Shown: positions 59,245 to 64,000 of the stretch, one piece after another
How the letters are laid out: each line of letters opens with the position of its first letter
Numbering within the stretch: position 1 is the first letter of the stretch
DNA from: Flavobacterium alkalisoli
GTDB lineage: Bacteria > Bacteroidota > Bacteroidia > Flavobacteriales > Flavobacteriaceae
DNA: 64,000 nucleotides
NCBI RefSeq assembly: GCF_008000935.1
Contig: NZ_CP042831.1
Location: forward strand, 2,356,001-2,420,000
Direction of reading: 5' to 3'
Notes under the pieces: model-generated
Seen by the model: only the letters and a program-made list of their open reading frames with translations
Told to the model about the DNA's origin: nothing
Database searches by the model: none
Made by a program: the position numbers and the translations under genes

Positions 59245-59659
59245 AGCTAGTCTGATAATATATAAAGTTATCAAACTAAATTTTTAGAGAAGAGTACTTT
59301 AACGTTGTGTTAGATTTTGAGCAGGATTTTGGATAATAGATATGAGATTTGAGACTTCATAACACAGTCCCTCAGCCTGCCACGCTGTGGCGTAGTCATT
59401 GCGAGGAGGTACGACGAAACAATCTGTCATGGTTTTGAGTGTTCCCCTCTTGAGAGGGGCAGGGGTGTGTTTGTTTAATGATGAATAACAAATTGAGATG
59501 TCTCCCTGCGGTCGATATGACATTCCCTTAGCCTGCCACGCCATGGCGTGGTCATTGCGAGCCTGCGAAGCAATCTCTGTAAACTTAAACAGATTGCCAC
59601 GCTCCATTCCATTCCGCTCGCAATGACAGTCTTGCGTCTATCATCTATTGTCTTAAAAT
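59245..59659. other. Intergenic region of dispersed repeats
   Basis: About 415 bases without a real gene. Contains composite repeat 59395-59480 and a piece at 59552-59628 with mirrored GCGAGC-GAAGCAATC and GATTGCCACGCTCC...CGCTCGCAATGACAG. An ORF here only translates the repeats. Confidence 0.75.
59395..59480 (+). repeat. Composite dispersed repeat, copy 3
   Basis: GTCATTGCGAGGAGGTACGACGAAACAATCTGTCATGG plus the CCCCTCTTGAGAGGGGCAGGGGTG palindrome; same layout as 57775 and 58166. Confidence 0.8.
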
Positions 59660-60259
59660 CTAAAACTTGGTTTTAAACCTCCTGTATATCTGTTTGTATC
59701 TTTTTCTGGCTGTGTGCGAAGGATACTTTCTGTATGGGGTAAGGTTATTAAAAATCAATGCTATGGCAAGCAGTATTAAGCAACCCGACAGTACAGGCGA
59801 AAGGACATACATATAGCTCAAAGCCTTTATTTGCGGAGAAGCCGTTGCGGCTATAAGCGCTGTAGCGCCACCGGGTGGGTGTAGTGTTTTGGTTATTTGC
59901 ATCACAACGATGGATAACGATACTGCAAGCGGGGCAGCTACCCATAGCAGGTCGGGGAATATTTTTTGTACCGTTACCCCAATTATGGCAGATATAACGT
60001 GTCCGCCAATTAAGTTTCGTGGTTGTGCCAGCGGACTTTCTATAACTCCATATACCAAAACGCAGGATGCCCCAAAAGATCCTATCAAAAACACAAGCTC
60101 CTTTTCAGGCATCAGTCCGTACTGTAAATAAGCTATTATACCTAACCCTATAAACGATCCTATATAAGCCCAAAAGTGTTCTTTAAAGTCTACTAAGGTT
60201 TCTCTGTATAAAACATACCGTGTTTTACGGTAGGTACGTTTAATTCGTTTAACGGGCAT
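59660..60259 (-). CDS. HPP family membrane protein
   Basis: A 199-residue protein with about four transmembrane helices and the HPP motif (KTLHPPGGATALIAATASP) near residue 130. The start is the ATG at 60259 (MPVKRIKRTYRKTRYV), ten codons in from a longer reading. HPP proteins are found in nitrite transport or unknown membrane roles. It overlaps the upstream ClC gene by 11 bases, so the two are co-translated. Confidence 0.9.
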   Translation of the reverse strand: MPVKRIKRTYRKTRYVLYRETLVDFKEHFWAYIGSFIGLGIIAYLQYGLMPEKELVFLIGSFGASCVLVYGVIESPLAQPRNLIGGHVISAIIGVTVQKIFPDLLWVAAPLAVSLSIVVMQITKTLHPPGGATALIAATASPQIKALSYMYVLSPVLSGCLILLAIALIFNNLTPYRKYPSHTARKRYKQIYRRFKTKF

Positions 60260-61523
60260 GTGCAGTTTTTTCTTTATAAGTATACACATTATACGGGCAA
60301 ATCATTTTTGAAGTGATTTTTGCCACATAACAAACTACAAGCAGAGGGAAAAACAATGTATAATCGTTTACCACACCACATACCAGAAACAATGCCGTTA
60401 ACGGAGCATGTATACTTGCGCTTAGCATAGCTGCCATGCCTACAATCATAAAATTAAGAGGTATGATATCTGCATGTAAAAATGTATTAACCAGCAAAGC
60501 CACTAAAAGCCCTAAAAAAGCACCTATAAAAATGCTGGGTGCAAAAACGCCACCATCTCCGCCTGCGCCTAATGTAATAGAGGTTATTATGGGCTTCATT
60601 ACAATAATGCCTAAAAGCAATAGCGCAACAGGCAATGTGAATAACAAGGTATTGGCTGATTCTAAATTTTCTTTTATGGCATGATAGCCATCCCCATATA
60701 ACTGAGGTAATATAAGCAGGACAATGCTTAATGATAAAGCCCCTACCATAATTTTATAAGATTGCTTTTTTACTGCTGAAAACAGTTTTTTAATAACCAA
60801 TACACATTTAGTAAGGTATACAGAGTTTAATCCGGCAATAATACCTAAAACAATAAAGTAAGGTATTGCCTTCCATTTCCAGAGTGATATGGCAACTTTA
60901 AAAAGAGGGGGCTCGTTCATAAGGAGCAATAAGCTGTAAGCAACTGTTACCGAAAGTCCTGTTGCAATAACAAATGATTTAGACATCTTTTTGGTAATTA
61001 CTTCATAAGCGAATAATATACCTGCTAACGGACTGGAAAACAATGCGGTAATACCTGCCGCTATACCAGCGCAGATAAGTTCATTTTTGTATTTTCTTAA
61101 AAATCGTTCTTTTTTGTGCGCTATATTCCCTATTGCTGCCGTAGAAACCACAGTAGAGACTTCTATACCTGTCGATCCTCCAAAACCTACTGTAATAAGT
61201 CCGTTTACAAAATGGGAAGGGATTTTATAAGCAGCCAGATTTTTTCCTGATTGTGTGCTTTCAAAAACTTCTTTTATGCCTTTATTCTCTTTCTTTTTAA
61301 AAAGGTAATGCCTTAAGAAATATATAACCGAAAGCCCTATTAAAGGAAATACAAGCAGGTATAATTTATTGATAAGGGTTTTTTCAAATAGGCTGGCTTC
61401 AAAATGTTCAGTTATATGCTTCAGGCTTATGGAAAGTGCTCCTGCTAAAAAACCTACAAGCAGTGATGCTATTATTAGTTTTTGCCATGTAGTAATTACA
61501 TATTGCTTTCTTTTATTCTTCAT
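60249..61523 (-). CDS. ClC family chloride channel/transporter, no CBS domains
   Basis: A 424-residue ClC-type integral membrane protein with about eleven transmembrane helices. Filter and family motifs are visible: GFGGSTGIEVSTVVSTAAIGN (a GSxGxE type), GIAAGITALFSSPLAGILFAYEV and GAGGDGGVFAPSIFIGAFLG. The C-terminus is short, without CBS domains. Chloride/proton exchange or channel function is the family role; the ion cannot be read from sequence. Operon with the HPP gene (11-base overlap), 455 bases from a second ClC gene. Confidence 0.93.
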   Translation of the reverse strand: MKNKRKQYVITTWQKLIIASLLVGFLAGALSISLKHITEHFEASLFEKTLINKLYLLVFPLIGLSVIYFLRHYLFKKKENKGIKEVFESTQSGKNLAAYKIPSHFVNGLITVGFGGSTGIEVSTVVSTAAIGNIAHKKERFLRKYKNELICAGIAAGITALFSSPLAGILFAYEVITKKMSKSFVIATGLSVTVAYSLLLLMNEPPLFKVAISLWKWKAIPYFIVLGIIAGLNSVYLTKCVLVIKKLFSAVKKQSYKIMVGALSLSIVLLILPQLYGDGYHAIKENLESANTLLFTLPVALLLLGIIVMKPIITSITLGAGGDGGVFAPSIFIGAFLGLLVALLVNTFLHADIIPLNFMIVGMAAMLSASIHAPLTALFLVCGVVNDYTLFFPLLVVCYVAKITSKMICPYNVYTYKEKTAHAR

Positions 61524-61619
61524 AAGTTATGAGATAAAAAATTTATGCAAAAGTAAGCAGCAAATGGTATGTAAACAAAGATAAAAGAGTTTAAAATAAG
61601 CTTAGGGCTGGTTTAACAT

Positions 61620-61819
61620 TATTCTTTTGTCTTGAAACAAAAGAACCATCACGCTGTAGCGTGACTACGGCTGTAACTCCTTAGGCTAAAAATTATTTCA
61701 TTCGGCTAAAGCATTCGAACTCGGCTATCGCCTCAAACAGCGAATGCTTTTAACGCCTTATTCATAATTTTCTTTACGCCACAGAGCCAAATGCCATAGC
61801 TTCACTCTGTTGTTAGTAT
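61620..61819 (+). repeat. Long dispersed repeat, copy 2 (200 bases)
   Basis: Same sequence as 57957-58157 with about six changes (TGTGACT to TGTAACT, AACCATT to AAGCATT, one T missing in a run, CTCATT to CTTATT, CTGCTG to CTGTTG, TAATAT to TAGTAT). Same orientation, 3.7 kb apart. Confidence 0.85.
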
Positions 61820-61889
61820 CGGATGTCATTTGGATACGAAGTGATAACGGAGTGAGACACGAGGCTGTAAGCCGAACTGATGAAATAAA

Positions 61890-61956
61890 TCTCTGGGATT
61901 TCTCTCGCTGGTCGAAATGACAGCCGCTACCGTCATTGCGAGGTACGAAGCAATCT
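61890..61956. repeat. Dispersed repeats, GATTTCTCTC type and GCGAGG type
   Basis: GGGATTTCTCTCGCTGGTCGAAATGACAG (reverse of the 29965 element) followed by GTCATTGCGAGGTACGAAGCAATC. Non-coding. Confidence 0.6.
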
Positions 61957-61978
61957 ACTGCCCACTGAATACTGAGCT

Positions 61979-63799
61979 CTACTCAATAATCATTTCAATA
62001 TGCTTCTCCCTGTAGTCGTTAAGTATTTTAGATTTTTGCACAAAGCCATAAAACTTATCGTCCTTAAGTATAGGGAGGTAGTCGGCTTTCGAGGCTTCCA
62101 GTTTGTCCATAATCATTTCTACCGAATCTTCAAGTGATACCGTTTCGGTTGCAGGAGCCATAAGCTCTTCCAGCTTGGAATACTTTATCTTAAACGGACT
62201 GAATATTATATGCCTAATGGCATTAAAATCGATTATACCCACCAGTCGTTTCTTTTCGTCTACAACAGCAAAAAGGCTTTCGTTTGTAGAGGTAAGCAGC
62301 TGCACCACATCATCGGGAGTTTGTGTAGGCAGCAGGGTAGGAACATCGGTTTTAATGATATTAAGGATGTCTATAGAATTAAGTACGTTTCGGTCTTTGT
62401 CTGATGTAAATACTTCACCTGTTTCGGCAAGGTGTTTCACGTCCATAGAGTGAACTTCAAACTGTTTGGATACCGCAAAACTGATAGATGATACTATCAT
62501 TAGCGGAAGCATAAGGCTATAACCTCCGGTAATCTCCCCGATAAGGAATATTGCCGTTAGCGGCGCATGGAAAAGTCCGCTCAAAATACCTGCCATACCC
62601 ACTATGGTAAAGTTGCCCACAGGCAGGTCTTTATCCAGTCCGGTGAGGTTTATTATTTTGGCCACAAAAAAGCCCAGGTAAGACCCTACAAACAGGGAAG
62701 GGGCAAAGTTACCACCGTTACCACCGCAGGAAAGCGTAAGTCCCGTTGCAAATACCTTTAGCATCATGGTTATACCTGCAAAAAGCAATAGTATCCAGGC
62801 ATTGTCTTTAAATTCATCTACAAGGGTATTGTTCATAATAACCTCCGGGTGCTGACCCGAAAGTATCTTGATACTCTCATAACCCTCACCAAAAAGTGTT
62901 GGGAACAGGAATATAAGAAATGCAAGCGGAATGGCACCGTATAATGCTTTGCGGTACTGTCCCATTTTAGTACGGGCAAAATGCTCTTCTATCCTCTGGA
63001 AGGTACGCGCGTGGTATAGTGATACAAAACCTGCCAGTATGCCCAGCAGTACATAGTAATGTATGTTATGGTAATCAAAAGACTGTTCTTTAGGGAAAGT
63101 TAGTAATACCTCTTCATTAAGTACAATGGTAGAGATAAGCGCACCTGTCGCTGCCGATATCATAATAGGGATAAAGGCCGTGATGGTAACATCGGTAAGT
63201 ACAACCTCTATGGCAAAAAGCACCCCGGCAATAGGGGCATTAAACGCTGCGGCTATACCGGCAGCCACACCACAGGCCAAAAGGAGTATCCTGTCTTTTT
63301 TAGACAGCTTGTATTTTTGTGCAAAGTTAGACCCGAAAGCCGCACCCGTTATGGTGATGGGCGACTCAAGTCCTGCCGATCCTCCTAAACCTACGGTTAG
63401 GGAACTGGTAAGTATCTGGGCATACATTTGTGCCCTGGGGATTATACCTCCTTTTTTTGCTACGGCATAAAGTATGCGCGAGCTTCCTTTCTCAATTTTA
63501 TTGTTAAGTACCCTACGCACTACCCATACCGTTAGTACAATACCCACTATAGGCAATATACTGTTAATGTAAGGCAGCTTAAGGTAGCTGTTTACATAGG
63601 TAGCAAAACGGAAAACGTTGTGGGCAAACCCTTTAAGTATAATTACCGCAAAACCTGTGGAGATGGAAACCAAAACACAAGACAGGTAAATAAAGTGCCT
63701 TTCGGATAAAAGGCTTTTCAGTAAAAAGAACAGGGTTTCAAGACGCCTAAAGTTATTTCTGAAGAATAATCTGATTTTAGAAATTGTTCTTTTGGGCAT
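61979..63799 (-). CDS. ClC family chloride channel with C-terminal CBS domains
   Basis: A 606-residue ClC protein. The membrane part (residues about 40-440) has the same type of motifs as the neighbour: VGLGGSAGLESPITITGAAFGSN, GVAAGIAAAFNAPIAGVLFAIEV and SCGGNGGNFAPSLFVGSYLG. A cytosolic pair of CBS domains follows (about 470-600: TDVPTLLPTQTPDDVVQLLTSTNESLFAVVDEKKRLVGIIDFNAIRHI and LMAPATETVSLEDSVEMIMDKLEASKADYLPILKDDKFYGFVQKSKIL). CBS pairs bind adenine nucleotides. Paralogue of the short ClC at 60249. Confidence 0.95.
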   Translation of the reverse strand: MPKRTISKIRLFFRNNFRRLETLFFLLKSLLSERHFIYLSCVLVSISTGFAVIILKGFAHNVFRFATYVNSYLKLPYINSILPIVGIVLTVWVVRRVLNNKIEKGSSRILYAVAKKGGIIPRAQMYAQILTSSLTVGLGGSAGLESPITITGAAFGSNFAQKYKLSKKDRILLLACGVAAGIAAAFNAPIAGVLFAIEVVLTDVTITAFIPIMISAATGALISTIVLNEEVLLTFPKEQSFDYHNIHYYVLLGILAGFVSLYHARTFQRIEEHFARTKMGQYRKALYGAIPLAFLIFLFPTLFGEGYESIKILSGQHPEVIMNNTLVDEFKDNAWILLLFAGITMMLKVFATGLTLSCGGNGGNFAPSLFVGSYLGFFVAKIINLTGLDKDLPVGNFTIVGMAGILSGLFHAPLTAIFLIGEITGGYSLMLPLMIVSSISFAVSKQFEVHSMDVKHLAETGEVFTSDKDRNVLNSIDILNIIKTDVPTLLPTQTPDDVVQLLTSTNESLFAVVDEKKRLVGIIDFNAIRHIIFSPFKIKYSKLEELMAPATETVSLEDSVEMIMDKLEASKADYLPILKDDKFYGFVQKSKILNDYREKHIEMIIE

Positions 63800-63873
63800 T
63801 GCTTACTACTACTATTTAGATTGAGAATTTAAAAATGCTAAGGTACTGCATTTGTAAATTATTTAGGTCTAAA

Positions 63874-64000
63874 TCATAAATTTTTTAACGCTTCTCTAGC
63901 ACTCAGGGGCTTTAGGCCGGCTTTTGTTACGAAATCCCTAACGGCCTGCGGATTGGTTTTTCCGTACTCTCTTAGTGCCCGGCCAATAGCCTTTTGTATA
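63874..64000 (-). CDS. DNA alkylation repair protein (AlkD-like), C-terminal end only
   Basis: The window edge cuts this gene. The last 42 residues are visible: IQKAIGRALREYGKTNPQAV, then RDFVTKAGLKPLSAREALKNL, then stop. The segment has the HEAT-like repeat pattern found at the end of AlkD/AlkC-type DNA glycosylases (FIQKAIGWALREYSKTNPEAV in relatives). Leftward, continuing past 64000. Confidence 0.8.
   Translation of the reverse strand, partial: IQKAIGRALREYGKTNPQAVRDFVTKAGLKPLSAREALKNL

Larger units (their letters stand above)
61524..61978. other. Intergenic region with second long repeat
   Basis: Holds the 61620-61819 copy of the 201-base repeat and two shorter repeat pieces (61890-61923 and 61931-61956). 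No gene is seen. Confidence 0.75.

Noticed and set aside
59299..59607. 102-residue leftward ORF between the thioredoxin reductase-like gene and the HPP gene
   Set aside because: Its sequence is the translation of the composite dispersed repeats and a mirrored piece; no protein family, no signal, poor start context.

Overview
The window looks like a chromosome segment from a member of the Flavobacteriaceae, probably Flavobacterium or a close relative. The DNA is AT-rich, and promoters have the Bacteroidetes form (TTTG, about 19 bases, TAnnTTTG) rather than the E. coli form. Shine-Dalgarno sites are mostly absent and lipoprotein signal peptides are very common. There is a large cell-surface protein with a type IX secretion (type B) sorting domain, and many genes belong to Bacteroidetes-typical families (LETM1-related biofilm protein, DUF4142, DUF4421). 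No phage, insertion sequence, CRISPR array, tRNA or rRNA was seen.

Layout. 1-9.5 kb: mixed housekeeping and stress genes (GlxA-type AraC regulator, RibD-like reductase, a bilobed retropepsin-like lipoprotein, SRPBCC protein, LETM1-related protein, DadA-like oxidase, YihY/BrkB protein, DUF4142 lipoprotein, small lmo0937-type membrane peptide). 9.6-15.8 kb: a fatty-acid beta-oxidation operon read leftward (MarR regulator, FadN-type 3-hydroxyacyl-CoA dehydrogenase/enoyl-CoA hydratase, thiolase, FadE-type acyl-CoA dehydrogenase); the thiolase is split by two one-base frameshifts. 15.9-22.1 kb: DUF2071, KptA, lipoproteins and a long-chain acyl-CoA synthetase. 22.4-29.3 kb: DUF4421 protein, three small membrane proteins, a lipoprotein with a caspase-like His/Cys pair, a divergent NmrA/HxlR pair, and a sigma factor-small protein-ClpP paralogue operon. 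29.5-38.5 kb: alcohol dehydrogenase, nucleoside-type MFS transporter and many small lipoproteins or membrane proteins. 38.6-44.1 kb: the type IX secreted surface protein and ribosomal protein S1 (rpsA) with a structured leader. 44.2-47.6 kb: three tandem TPR proteins and neighbours. 47.8-48.9 kb: a gene-free block with an array of hairpin elements. 49-57.7 kb: small unknown proteins, fasciclin protein, glutaminyl cyclase, SRP RNA, a Coq4-like protein, an SDR and a transaldolase-like aldolase. 57.7-64 kb: dispersed repeats, a thioredoxin-reductase-like flavoprotein, an HPP protein, two ClC chloride channels and the end of an AlkD-like gene.

The most unusual object is the array at 47.85-48.90 kb. 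Seven hairpins of about 46-73 nt recur every 124-169 nt, four of them sharing a 23-base loop core almost exactly. Stem mismatches on the plus strand become G.U pairs on the minus strand, and each hairpin runs into a U-rich tract on the minus strand. I read it as a tandem family of minus-strand small RNAs, each apparently with its own promoter-like box. I do not recognise it as a described family.

Gene functions rest on motif and family recognition by eye; no database search was run. Many small lipoproteins and membrane proteins remain of unknown function.
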